Under the pieces are notes generated by a model. That model did not search any database and had not been told where the DNA came from. It saw only the letters and a list, made by a program, of their open reading frames with translations. Shown here in pieces: positions 45,423 to 54,266 of a stretch of 64,000 nucleotides of DNA; position 1 is the first letter of the stretch, and every line of letters begins with the position of its first letter. Made by a program: the position numbers and the translations under genes. Source of the stretch: Clostridium disporicum (GTDB lineage: Bacteria; Bacillota; Clostridia; Clostridiales; Clostridiaceae). The DNA is taken from positions 38,327 through 102,326 of the forward strand of contig NZ_CYZX01000013.1 in assembly GCF_001405015.1 (NCBI RefSeq), given 5' to 3'.

Positions 45423-46334
45423 TTGAGAGTACGAAAAAACTTAAATTCTACAGTTGCTATAACTCAAAATTCTAATGAATCTTTAGCTATAAAAGAAGGC
45501 TTAAACCTTCTTAATATTTCTTCCATGATAAAAAATGATGATGTTGTTGTAATAACTCCTAATTTTGTTAATAAAGGCGGTGTTGGATATGGTGATGTAG
45601 TTGGTCCTGAAAGCTTAAGAGAACTAATAAAAATCGTTAAGTCTTGCAACCCTAAAAAAGTTGTAGTTGCAACAGCATCTGCTGAAAAAGATATTGAATC
45701 CGTAATGAACGATATAGGTTATACAGATGTTATAAAATCAGAAAATGTAGAATTCATCAACTTAAACTATGGACCTTTTATAAGTGTTCCATTAAATCAT
45801 AGCGGTCCGACTTCAACATCATTAAATAAGCTATACGAAGAAATGACCTTTCTAATTTCCTTTACACAACTTAAAATTCATGAAGAAGCTACTATGTCTG
45901 CATCTATAAAAAATATAGCTATGGGATGGCCATCTTGTGAAGAACATGGGTATCCTAAGAAAAACTTAGGAATCCATAAAGATTTACATGGCTTTATAAC
46001 TGCTATGCTTGAAAAGTTCACTATAGATTTATCGATAGTTAGTGCAAATCCTGCAATGATAGGAACTGGTCCTCATAATGGAATTGGAAATCATACTGGA
46101 ATTGTTCTATGTGGTACTGACCCTGTTGCTACAGATACTATTGGTGCTAGGTTATTAGGTTTTAAGCCTCAAGCTATAAATTATTTATACTCATCTATAA
46201 ATAAAGGTCTAGGGTGTGGCGAAGTTACTCTTGAAAGTAATTCCCCTATAAAAATCTTAGGAATGAATTTACTTGATGCAGAAAAACATTTTAATAAATG
46301 TGCTTATGGAAAAGAATTTTCTGTTGATAAATAA
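45423..46334 (+). CDS. DUF362 family protein
   Basis: About 303 residues. A TTG start at 45423 is preferred because GAGGTGAT precedes it; an ATG at 45381 has no ribosome site. The sequence fits DUF362: VVVITPNFVNKGGVGYGDVVGPESLRELIKIVKSCNPKKVVVATAS, LISFTQLKIHEEATMSASIKNIAMGWPS, and a terminal NPAMIGTGPHNGIGNHTGIVLCGTDPVATDTIGARLLGF. It lacks the ferredoxin-type cysteine clusters of some relatives. Function unknown. Monocistronic. Confidence 0.85.
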   Translation: MRVRKNLNSTVAITQNSNESLAIKEGLNLLNISSMIKNDDVVVITPNFVNKGGVGYGDVVGPESLRELIKIVKSCNPKKVVVATASAEKDIESVMNDIGYTDVIKSENVEFINLNYGPFISVPLNHSGPTSTSLNKLYEEMTFLISFTQLKIHEEATMSASIKNIAMGWPSCEEHGYPKKNLGIHKDLHGFITAMLEKFTIDLSIVSANPAMIGTGPHNGIGNHTGIVLCGTDPVATDTIGARLLGFKPQAINYLYSSINKGLGCGEVTLESNSPIKILGMNLLDAEKHFNKCAYGKEFSVDK

Positions 46335-46347
46335 AATAATTAATACA

Positions 46348-46388
46348 AAAATAGCAATAGACGTAATGTATCTATTGCTATTTTATAT
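46348..46388. terminator. Bidirectional terminator between DUF362 and GH1 genes
   Basis: The stem AAAATAGCAATAGA (46348-46361) / TCTATTGCTATTTT (46371-46384) has A- and T-rich flanks. Confidence 0.85.
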
Positions 46389-46398
46389 TAATTATATT

Positions 46399-47853
46399 TT
46401 ATAGCTCTTCACCATTTGTAGCTATTACATTTTTATACCAGTAGAAACTCTTCTTTCTTGATCTATTTAAAGTACCAGTTCCATCATTATTCTTATCAAC
46501 ATAGATGAATCCATATCTCTTCTTCATTTCACCAGTACCAGCTGATACAAGATCAATACATCCCCATGGAGTATATCCCCATAATTCAACACCATCAGCA
46601 ATAGCTTCCTTCATTTGCTCGATATGAGCTTTTAAGTAATTAATTCTGTAATCATCATTTATTGATCCATCAGCTTCAACTGTATCAACAGCTCCTAATC
46701 CATTTTCAACAATCATCATTGGAATTTGGTATCTGTTATAAATTTGATTTAAAGTAGTTCTTAAACCTACAGGGTCAATTTGCCATCCCCAATCACTTGC
46801 TTCTAAGTAAGGATTCTTTAATCCCATTGAAAGATTTCCACCAGTAGTTTCAACATTTGGATCTTTACTTACACAGTTAGTCATATAGTAGCTAAATGTA
46901 TAGAAATCAACACATCCATTTTTAAGAGTTTCTAAATCTCCTTCTTCCATCTTGATTTCAATGTTATTTTCTCTGAAGTAACGCTTAGCAAATCCTGAGT
47001 ATGCCCCTCTAACTTGAACATCACCACATAAGAAGTTAGAGAACTCTTCGCTTTGTTGAGCTAATAATACATCTTCTGGATTACAAGTATATGGATATTG
47101 CTTACCGTAAGCTATCATACACCCAATTTTAAAGTCTGGGTTTATAGAATGTCCTAATTGAACTGCTTTAGCACTTGCAACAAATTGGTGATGTAAAGCT
47201 TGGAAACATTCTTGCTTATGTCCTGCCGCTTCTGGCCCAAACTTTAATTCTCTTATATCATCAAACATTACTCCAGCACCCATAAATGCAGCAGCTGCAC
47301 CGTGAGTTAATATGTTAATTTCATTAAATGTTAACCAGTACTTAACTGTATCTTTATATCTGTTAAATATAGTTTCACAATATCTTAAATAACAATCTAT
47401 AGTTCTTCTATCTTCCCATGCATTCCATTTCTTTGTTAAACCAAATGGTGTTTCATAGTGAGAAATAGTTACTAATGGTTCTATATTATATTTCTTTAAT
47501 TCAGCAAAAACATCATCATAGAATTTTAAACCTTCTTCATTTGGTTCTAATTCATCACCGTTAGGGAATATTCTTGTCCAGTTCATAGACATTCTAAAAG
47601 TTTTGAATCCCATTTCTGCAAAAAGAGCTATATCTTCCTTATATCTATGATAAAAATCGATTGCCTCATGGCTTGGATAATAAGTTCCTTCTTCTAATTC
47701 AGGAGTAATTCTTCTTGCTACAGTGTGAGTTCCACCTGTCATAACATCAGATGTACTTAACCCCTTTCCACCTTCTCTATATCCACCTTCAAATTGGTTA
47801 GCTGCAGTAGCTCCACCCCATAAGAAATTTTCTGGGAATTTAATATTACTCAT
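46399..47853 (-). CDS. 6-phospho-beta-glucosidase, GH1
   Basis: A 484-residue TIM-barrel glycosidase of family 1: FPENFLWGGATAANQFEGGYREGGKGLSTSDVM at the N-terminus, acid/base Glu in YWLTFNEINIL (about 183), nucleophile Glu in PMMIVENGLGAVD (about 377) and the C-terminal GYTPWGCIDLVSAGTGEMKKRYGFIYVD. The last block, with Ser and Lys for the phosphate, is typical of enzymes acting on PTS-imported phospho-beta-glucosides such as cellobiose-6-P or salicin-6-P. No PTS gene is adjacent. A DeoR-type regulator lies upstream. Confidence 0.95.
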   Translation of the reverse strand: MSNIKFPENFLWGGATAANQFEGGYREGGKGLSTSDVMTGGTHTVARRITPELEEGTYYPSHEAIDFYHRYKEDIALFAEMGFKTFRMSMNWTRIFPNGDELEPNEEGLKFYDDVFAELKKYNIEPLVTISHYETPFGLTKKWNAWEDRRTIDCYLRYCETIFNRYKDTVKYWLTFNEINILTHGAAAAFMGAGVMFDDIRELKFGPEAAGHKQECFQALHHQFVASAKAVQLGHSINPDFKIGCMIAYGKQYPYTCNPEDVLLAQQSEEFSNFLCGDVQVRGAYSGFAKRYFRENNIEIKMEEGDLETLKNGCVDFYTFSYYMTNCVSKDPNVETTGGNLSMGLKNPYLEASDWGWQIDPVGLRTTLNQIYNRYQIPMMIVENGLGAVDTVEADGSINDDYRINYLKAHIEQMKEAIADGVELWGYTPWGCIDLVSAGTGEMKKRYGFIYVDKNNDGTGTLNRSRKKSFYWYKNVIATNGEEL

Positions 47854-47912
47854 AAGTACCCTCCATTATTCTAATTTTATTCTTAAAATATTTCATTTTC
47901 TTCTTTGAGTAA

Positions 47913-47967
47913 ATTATAAATCACCTTTTGAACATTAGTCAATTTATTTTGTCCATATAATGACCAA
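47913..47967 (-). promoter_or_regulatory. Promoter and candidate operator of the GH1 gene
   Basis: On the minus strand, a -35 TTGACT (47937-47942) and a -10 TATAAT (47913-47918) have an 18-bp spacer. Just upstream, the imperfect palindrome TTGTCCATATAATGACCAA (47949-47967) could bind a regulator. It differs from the DeoR-gene operators. Confidence 0.6.
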
Positions 47968-48015
47968 TTTTCATTTTTTGAAAATTATCTTTCTTTATTT
48001 ATTTCATTAATTTAT

Positions 48016-48046
48016 AAAAAAATAAAGCCAGTTAAAACCGACTTTA
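48016..48046 (-). terminator. Terminator of the DeoR-type regulator gene
   Basis: The minus strand reads AAAGTCGGTT TT AACTGGCTTT (two G-U pairs), then ATTTTTTT. It separates the regulator from the GH1 gene. Confidence 0.7.
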
Positions 48047-48116
48047 AAAGTAATCTATATCTATCTTTTTAATTTTCTTCTATCAATAAGGTTTATATTA
48101 TCAAAATTATATTTAA

Positions 48117-48860
48117 TTAATCACAATATATAATATCAATTTTAGAATCTTCAAATTCAACCTCAGAATTTGTAATTACAGTAGCTTCTGAAAACTCTCC
48201 ATAAGTATAAAATTTTCTCTTATTAAACTTTGATGTATCTGCAAGAACAAAACATTTCTCGGCAGAGCTAATCACAGCTCTTTTAACTTCTCCGTCACTA
48301 AGTAATTGTGTTGTAAATCCGCTTTTAGAATCTATTCCCATCGTTCCTAAAAATGCTATATCAAAATTCATCACATTTATCTTACTTACTATGTCCTCAC
48401 CTATAATTAAGTTTAATTCCGGTTTTGCATATCCCCCTAATATATAAGTATTAATACCTTTTGCCATAAGCTTCTGAATATGTAGTATCCCATTAGTTAC
48501 AACTGTTATATTCTTTGCATTTATATAATCTATCATATAATAACAAGTTGAGCCTGAATCTATAAATATTACATCATTATCTTTAATAAGCTTCGCTGCT
48601 ACTTTAGCTATTTCTATCTTTTCTTCTTTTTTATATTTGAATATTTCTGATAAACTTACCCATTCAAGATTATCATCATTTTTTTCAATAATCTCTGCTC
48701 CCCCACGAGTTCTCTTTATATGACCTCTATCCTCCATTGCTATCAAGTCACGCCTTAATGTTGATCTAGAAATCTCAAACTTCTCCATCATTTCTTCAAC
48801 AGTAGCAAATTTTTTAACCTTTAAATATTCTAATATTTCTATCCATCTATCTATAAGCAC
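48117..48860 (-). CDS. DeoR family transcriptional regulator
   Basis: About 247 residues. The N-terminal HTH (KKFATVEEMMEKFEISRSTLRRDLIAMEDRGHIKRTRGGAEI) is followed by the DeoR sugar-phosphate sensor domain (VIFIDSGSTCYYMIDYINAKNITVVTNGILHIQKLMAKGINTYILGGYAKPELNLIIGEDIV...DIAFLGTMGIDSKSGFTT). A GTG at 48860 is preferred because AGGTGA lies eight bases before it; further in-frame GTGs at 48863 and 48872 are alternatives. It probably represses its own promoter through two palindromes, and perhaps the adjacent 6-phospho-beta-glucosidase gene. The effector is likely a sugar phosphate. Confidence 0.9.
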   Translation of the reverse strand: MLIDRWIEILEYLKVKKFATVEEMMEKFEISRSTLRRDLIAMEDRGHIKRTRGGAEIIEKNDDNLEWVSLSEIFKYKKEEKIEIAKVAAKLIKDNDVIFIDSGSTCYYMIDYINAKNITVVTNGILHIQKLMAKGINTYILGGYAKPELNLIIGEDIVSKINVMNFDIAFLGTMGIDSKSGFTTQLLSDGEVKRAVISSAEKCFVLADTSKFNKRKFYTYGEFSEATVITNSEVEFEDSKIDIIYCD

Positions 48861-48913
48861 CACATCAATCACCTATATACCATTATTTTTAAAATTATTC
48901 ATTATATGAACAA

Positions 48914-48961
48914 ATATTAACACTTGTTAATTTTTATGTCAACAAATTTAACAAGTGTTAA
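48914..48961 (-). promoter_or_regulatory. DeoR-type gene promoter with twin operators
   Basis: Two 14-bp palindromes of form TTAACA-NN-TGTTAA (with CT/AG centre) lie at 48917-48930 and 48948-48961, centres 31 bp apart. A -35 TTGACA (48937-48942) sits between them. A -10 TAATAT (48914-48919, 17-bp spacer) abuts the downstream one. This is an ideal autorepression layout. The two sites also pair with each other and might end transcription from the upstream channel gene. Confidence 0.8.
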
Positions 48962-48984
48962 ACTACTCTACTGATTTATTTATT

Positions 48985-49869
48985 CTAATTTTCACTATTA
49001 TCTTTATATGATAAAATTGTACTTAAGAATATTGTTAAACATATTACACTAGTTATAGATATAATTATACTTATAATTTTCGCTCCTATAGTCAATGGAG
49101 TTATATCTCCATATCCTATAGTTGTAAAAGTAATTACAGTATAATAAAATAAATCAAATGCATTTGGAGAATTACTAAAAGCACCTGGCTCTGCTCCATT
49201 TATAAAACATACTCCTAAGAATAAATTGAGAACTATTAATCCAACCATAAGTATTGCTGCAACTATAATCCTACTATAAGAAGTTTCTTCTTCATGCTTA
49301 CTTTTTATATTATAAGGATTTCTTATAAGTTGTATAAGTACCTTCATATTTAACACATAAGATACTGTAATCCCTATTAATCCTAATACATATGTACTCT
49401 CAAATTCTTCTGGTGATAATAATAAGGCAGTAAAATAAGTACTTATAATAAAATAACTTAGAAGTAAATCTACTTTAACATTCTTATTTTCCACACCATA
49501 TATAAACTTATGGATTTTAATTGTAATAAGCAATATATATCCCATAGAATAATGTATTACTATTAATGATACTATAATAATCCCTATTTTTATTAGTAAA
49601 TCCACTGTACTTATCATGTAAGTATCCATATATCTAATTACACTTGTAGAAATAGATATTGCTATAAATATCTCTGCTGCTATTATTAATATTATCTGAA
49701 CACTTCTTCTTAATTTAGACTTTTCCTTAAACAACTGAATATAGGTAGTATTTATTTCTTTCATTATTTTATTTAAAACTGTAAAAATTCTCTTATTATT
49801 TTTTGCATTTCTAACCCCAATCACTACTAAAAGTAAAAACGTCGAAATGACTATAAATAATTTCCCCAT
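48985..49869 (-). CDS. Potassium channel family membrane protein
   Basis: A 294-residue protein with about seven hydrophobic helices. The C-terminal pair flanks a pore loop with the K+ selectivity filter, in YYTVITFTTIGYGDITPLTIGAKIISIIIS. It has no RCK or cyclic-nucleotide-binding domain and no arginine-rich voltage sensor. It lies between the large sensor kinase (upstream, 57 nt) and the DeoR-type gene. It likely conducts K+; gating is unknown. Confidence 0.85.
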   Translation of the reverse strand: MGKLFIVISTFLLLVVIGVRNAKNNKRIFTVLNKIMKEINTTYIQLFKEKSKLRRSVQIILIIAAEIFIAISISTSVIRYMDTYMISTVDLLIKIGIIIVSLIVIHYSMGYILLITIKIHKFIYGVENKNVKVDLLLSYFIISTYFTALLLSPEEFESTYVLGLIGITVSYVLNMKVLIQLIRNPYNIKSKHEEETSYSRIIVAAILMVGLIVLNLFLGVCFINGAEPGAFSNSPNAFDLFYYTVITFTTIGYGDITPLTIGAKIISIIISITSVICLTIFLSTILSYKDNSEN

Positions 49870-49926
49870 TATTTCACCTACTTTAAAAGTATCTTAAATC
49901 TATATTATTAAAAAATATTTTTTAAT

Positions 49927-52900
49927 CTATACCGGTAATTCTATAATAAAGGAACTTCCTTCTCCAACTTTGCTTTCTACATAAATTGTACCTTTATGTA
50001 AAGTTACTATCTGCTTTGTTATTGTAAGTCCTAAACCACTTCCTCCTTTTACCTCTGCATCAGAATCAACAACTTGGTCAAATCTATTAAATATTAAATC
50101 TTTGAACTCCTCCGGTATGCCTATTCCTGTATCCTTAACTACTATTCTAACCTTTTCATTCAAATCCTCAATTAATACTGTAATCTCTCCACCTTCTGGT
50201 GTAAATTTTGTAGCATTACTAATAAGATTTAGTATACACCTTTCAATATCTTCACCATCACATCTTATAATTTTCTCCTCAACTTCTGGATCTATTATAA
50301 GACTTATTCCTTTCTCCTCAATATACTCCTTCATACTTAGTGCAGCTTCTTCTACAAGATATACAATATCTACTTCTTCTTTTTCTATTTTATATTTACC
50401 ATTCTCCATCTTAGAAATATCGATTAGATTATTAATCAACCTTAAAAGTCTATTATTATTTTTTCTCATAATAGACATATAATAATCTAATTTACTTCTT
50501 TCAATATTACCAGATTTATTTAAAGTACTTATAAGCTGTTCTATGGTATGTAAAACATTTAATGGAGTTCTTAACTCATGAGATAAATTTATAAAATAGC
50601 TATTTTTATCTCTCTCTAATTTAATAATCTTATCAAAAAGAGTTTTATTTATTTCCATCTCATCACGTAACTCTTTAGTTCTTCTATCAACTAGAGTATC
50701 TAATCTATTTAATTTATTTTTATGTAATTTTATCATTATTATAATTACAATAAGGTAAAAGGCTAATGCTGGATAACTAATTAAAAATGGCATTTTTATT
50801 TTGAAACTTAATTCATTACTCTCACTAACAATACCATTACTATTCATAGCTTTTATTTTAAAATTATATTTTCCAGGAGATAGTTCACTAAACAATACTG
50901 TTGTCTTATCCATAGGCATCCAATCATCATCATTAAGACTATAATAATATCTTATATTTTTACTATTTTTATATTCTGGTAAAAAAACTTGAATACCTAT
51001 ATTATTTTGATCATGTGAAAATACTTTTCCATTAATATCTCTAACCTTTATTCCATTTACACGAAATTCATCAAAAACTACATTTTCACTATAATTATTT
51101 GATTTTATATCAGCAGGATAAAATGAATTCATTCCATTTATTCCTCCAAAGAAGAATTCTCCTGACTTTGATTTAAAATATGCTCCTCCATTAAATTCAT
51201 TGCTTTGAAGGCCATCAGTTATATTAAAATTCATGAATTTTTGATTTAAAATATCAAATCTAGATAATCCATTATTAGTTGATAACCATAGATTATCTTC
51301 ATCATCAATTAATATTCCATAAATAGTATCATTAGGTAATCCATCTTTTGTAGTATAATTAGTAAAGCTATTTGTCTTTTTATCTAGAACACTTAATCCT
51401 TCACTTGTTCCTATCCATATATTCCCTTTACCATCTTCTACAATTGTCCTTACAACATTATCTATTAATGAATTCTTATTATTACTATCATACTTGTAGT
51501 TAGTAACCTCTTTAGTATATGGATCTATCTTAGTTAAGCCTCCATTAACAAAGTTACCTATCCAATATATTCCTTCACTATCTTGAAAAATATAACCACT
51601 ATAGTAGTCATCTGTTTCAGCATTTTCCAATATATAAGTTACATTTTCAATTTTATTTGTATCTATATTCATTACAAATATTCCATCGATAGTTCCTATC
51701 CAAAGATATCCTTTATCATCAACCCAAAGATTTCTAATATTTATAGTTTCTAAACCTTCTTCTTTTTTTATTATTTTTATACTTTTATTATCTCTATCTA
51801 TTATATTTAGCCCATTATTTGTTGCCAAGAAAATATAATTCTTATAACCTTTTATAGCATTTACTCTATTTCCACTTATAATTTCATTATCTTCAAAACT
51901 AAGAGTTTTTATCTTTTTCCTATCACCATCTAAAATATCAACTCCTTTTGTATGAGTACCTACCCATAAATAGCCATCACTATCTTCATAAATACTTTGA
52001 ATCATATTCTCACTAATAGTTGTGCTATCAAAAGGATCATTTTTATAATGAACAATGCTATTAGATGAATCAAACACACTCACTCCAGCATAAGTTCCAG
52101 CCCATAGCATTCCAGTCCTATCCTCTATAATTGTAAATACAGTGTCATTAACTAAACTTCTATTATCATAGACCTTATTGTTATATAATATAAACTTATT
52201 ATAATCATATTTAACTAAACCATTGCTACTACAAATCCATAGATCACCATTACTATCCTTATAAAAATCTCTTATATGTTCTCCTGGATATTTATCTAAT
52301 CCCCATGAATCTTTATAATAGTTGGTAATCTCTCCAGTTTTTCTGTTTATTCTTGATGCACCTTTTGTAAATGTACCTAACCATATAAATCCATTATCAT
52401 CACAATACACTTTATAAATACGATTTTCTGCTATGGAGTTTTTCGTATCATCATGATAATATCTGGTTATTTCACCAGTTTCTTTTGATATCATATTTAA
52501 CCCATTGTCAGTCGCTAGCCAAATATTACCTTCACTATCTTCATCAATCGAATAAATCATTTGACTAGATAAACTATCATCATTAAAAATTCTTTTAAAA
52601 GAATCTGTTTTTTCATCGTAAAAATTTAATCCATTAGCTGTAGATACTAATATTTTCCCATTTCTCAAAATCAGTATTTCCCATATATTATAATGAGATA
52701 ATCCTCCATTTTCTTCTCCCTGTGAATAATTCGTAATAGTTTCTTCATCGGAGCTAATCTTACTGATTCCATTTGCTGTTCCAACCCATATATTACCTTC
52801 AAAATCTTCCTTTAAATCAACTATATAATTATTAATAATACTGCTAGGATTACCTTTTTCATGGTTATATACCTTAAAATCATAACCATTATACCTATTT

Positions 52901-53106
52901 AATCCATTATTAGTACCAAACCAAATATATCCTTTTTTATCTTGTAAAATAGTTTCAACAGTAGCCTGTGATAATCCATCCTCTATAGTTATATTACTAA
53001 AACTTATACCATCATAAGCATCACATTTAACTCCTCCAAAACCCAAAATAAAAATAAATATAAATATAAGAGTCTTAGTAGCTTTAATTGATATCTTTTT
53101 CGTCAT
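49927..53106 (-). CDS. Propeller-type sensor histidine kinase (second)
   Basis: A 1059-residue paralogue of the kinase at 18049-21276. It has a signal peptide (about 1-29), around fourteen Reg_prop propeller units (GYIWFGTNNGLNRYNG, GNIWVGTANGISKIS, GYLWIGTIDGIFVMN), a Y_Y_Y domain (IRYYYSLNDDDWMPMDKTTVLFSELSPGKYNFKIKAMNSNG) and a TM helix near 780-800. The kinase follows, with NLSHELRTPLN (His about 842), NLISNATKFTPEGG, DTGIGIPEEF and GSGLGLTITKQIVTLHKG. It ends right after the HATPase domain, with no receiver or output domain. The K+ channel gene follows 57 nt downstream. Likely senses an extracellular ligand. Confidence 0.92.
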   Translation of the reverse strand: MTKKISIKATKTLIFIFIFILGFGGVKCDAYDGISFSNITIEDGLSQATVETILQDKKGYIWFGTNNGLNRYNGYDFKVYNHEKGNPSSIINNYIVDLKEDFEGNIWVGTANGISKISSDEETITNYSQGEENGGLSHYNIWEILILRNGKILVSTANGLNFYDEKTDSFKRIFNDDSLSSQMIYSIDEDSEGNIWLATDNGLNMISKETGEITRYYHDDTKNSIAENRIYKVYCDDNGFIWLGTFTKGASRINRKTGEITNYYKDSWGLDKYPGEHIRDFYKDSNGDLWICSSNGLVKYDYNKFILYNNKVYDNRSLVNDTVFTIIEDRTGMLWAGTYAGVSVFDSSNSIVHYKNDPFDSTTISENMIQSIYEDSDGYLWVGTHTKGVDILDGDRKKIKTLSFEDNEIISGNRVNAIKGYKNYIFLATNNGLNIIDRDNKSIKIIKKEEGLETINIRNLWVDDKGYLWIGTIDGIFVMNIDTNKIENVTYILENAETDDYYSGYIFQDSEGIYWIGNFVNGGLTKIDPYTKEVTNYKYDSNNKNSLIDNVVRTIVEDGKGNIWIGTSEGLSVLDKKTNSFTNYTTKDGLPNDTIYGILIDDEDNLWLSTNNGLSRFDILNQKFMNFNITDGLQSNEFNGGAYFKSKSGEFFFGGINGMNSFYPADIKSNNYSENVVFDEFRVNGIKVRDINGKVFSHDQNNIGIQVFLPEYKNSKNIRYYYSLNDDDWMPMDKTTVLFSELSPGKYNFKIKAMNSNGIVSESNELSFKIKMPFLISYPALAFYLIVIIIMIKLHKNKLNRLDTLVDRRTKELRDEMEINKTLFDKIIKLERDKNSYFINLSHELRTPLNVLHTIEQLISTLNKSGNIERSKLDYYMSIMRKNNNRLLRLINNLIDISKMENGKYKIEKEEVDIVYLVEEAALSMKEYIEEKGISLIIDPEVEEKIIRCDGEDIERCILNLISNATKFTPEGGEITVLIEDLNEKVRIVVKDTGIGIPEEFKDLIFNRFDQVVDSDAEVKGGSGLGLTITKQIVTLHKGTIYVESKVGEGSSFIIELPV

Positions 53107-53320
53107 TTTTCTACTCTTTTCTACATTTTTTTAAAATAATTATACTATATAAAATATTAAATGTCATTATTTTGGAAACTTACTCTTTAATTTCACTTTT
53201 ATTTATTGTAATATATTACATAGCTTATTAATGTATTTTTGGAATTATTATAAAGTAATATTCCTAATAACAAGTGCAAAACTAATAATATTAATACCAT
53301 AAGTTCATGTAGGTGAAAAA

Positions 53321-54055
53321 ATGAATTATATAATATTTGACTTAGAATTTAATCAACAACATCCTGATAATAAAACTACTGAAAAATCTCCCCTTATGTT
53401 CGAGATAATTCAAATAGGAGCTTTAAAATTGGACAGTAACTTTAACACAATTTCGACCTTCAATTCTTTTATTAAACCAACTGTTCATAAACTTATTCAT
53501 CCTTACGTAGAAGAATTAACTAATATAAATTATGAGCAAATAAATTCAGCTAAATTTTTTATAGATGTTTACAAAGACTTTATCAATTTTATCGGAACAG
53601 AAGATGCAACTTTAGTTTTATGGGGAGTTAATGATATTAAAGAATTAATAAGAAACGCTAATTATTACAAATTATCTTCTGATGCTATTCCCAAAAAATA
53701 TATAGATATTCAGTGTTACTTATCTAAAGCATTAAAATATTCAAAAGGTAGAAAAATTGGTTTAAAGGTAGCTACAGAACAGCTTGAAATACCTATAGAA
53801 TCTGAATTTCACGATGCGTTTAATGATGCTTACTACACAGCTGAAGTCTTTAAAAAAATTTACAACAAAAGAATGAAACCTCAATTATATATTTACACTG
53901 ATAATAAGAGAGAAAAACATACAAAAACTAGTATTGATACTTCAGCTTTAATAAATCAATTTGAAAAAATGTATAATAGAAATATTACTGATGAAGAAAA
54001 GGATATGATTAAATTAGCATATATGATGGGTAAAACTAATCAGTTTAACAAATAA
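53321..54055 (+). CDS. DEDDh-family 3'-5' exonuclease
   Basis: A 244-residue protein with a DnaQ-like exonuclease fold: Exo I YIIFDLEFNQQ (D and E), Exo II region DATLVLWGVNDIKELIRNANYY and Exo III HDAFNDAYYTAEVF (H...D). It resembles KapD/ERI-1-like exonucleases rather than the polymerase epsilon subunit. The C-terminal 60 residues form a helical extension (LINQFEKMYNRNITDEEKDMIKLAYMMGK). It could process DNA or RNA ends. Monocistronic, followed by a strong terminator. Confidence 0.87.
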   Translation: MNYIIFDLEFNQQHPDNKTTEKSPLMFEIIQIGALKLDSNFNTISTFNSFIKPTVHKLIHPYVEELTNINYEQINSAKFFIDVYKDFINFIGTEDATLVLWGVNDIKELIRNANYYKLSSDAIPKKYIDIQCYLSKALKYSKGRKIGLKVATEQLEIPIESEFHDAFNDAYYTAEVFKKIYNKRMKPQLYIYTDNKREKHTKTSIDTSALINQFEKMYNRNITDEEKDMIKLAYMMGKTNQFNK

Positions 54056-54104
54056 ATTTTATAATTTTTTTTAAAAAACACTTCCTTTTTCCAATATCTT
54101 GTAA

Positions 54105-54110
54105 TATAAT
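54105..54110 (+). promoter_or_regulatory. Possible -10 element upstream of amt leader hairpins
   Basis: TATAAT at 54105-54110 has only a weak TTCCTT -35 (54082-54087). If used, the transcript passes through both leader hairpins before amt. Confidence 0.25.
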
Positions 54111-54126
54111 AATTAGCATAAAAAGC

Positions 54127-54170
54127 AAAGGCGCTTTGAACTAAAATAGTTCAAAGTGCCTTTTTATTTT
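54127..54170 (+). terminator. Terminator of the exonuclease gene
   Basis: 17-bp arms (54127-54143 with 54147-54163, one G-U) close a 3-nt loop, followed by TTTTTATTTT. Confidence 0.88.
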
Positions 54171-54193
54171 ATAAATTTAATAGCTATCACAAT

Positions 54194-54243
54194 GGAGTGA
54201 ATTTTACTTTGCATAGTCAGTAAAATTCACTCTATTTTTATAA
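54194..54243 (+). terminator. Second terminator-like hairpin just before amt
   Basis: 15-bp arms, GGAGTGAATTTTACT (54194-54208) and AGTAAAATTCACTCT (54219-54233), then ATTTTTATAAC. It lies 33 nt before the amt start codon, so it may be an attenuator in the amt leader rather than a simple terminator. Confidence 0.6.
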
Positions 54244-54266
54244 CAATAAAAAAGGGGGAATTATTT

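Noticed and set aside
54194..54243. ANTAR-type hexaloop hairpin in the amt leader
   Set aside because: Loop lengths (3 and 10 nt) do not fit the paired hexaloop motif.
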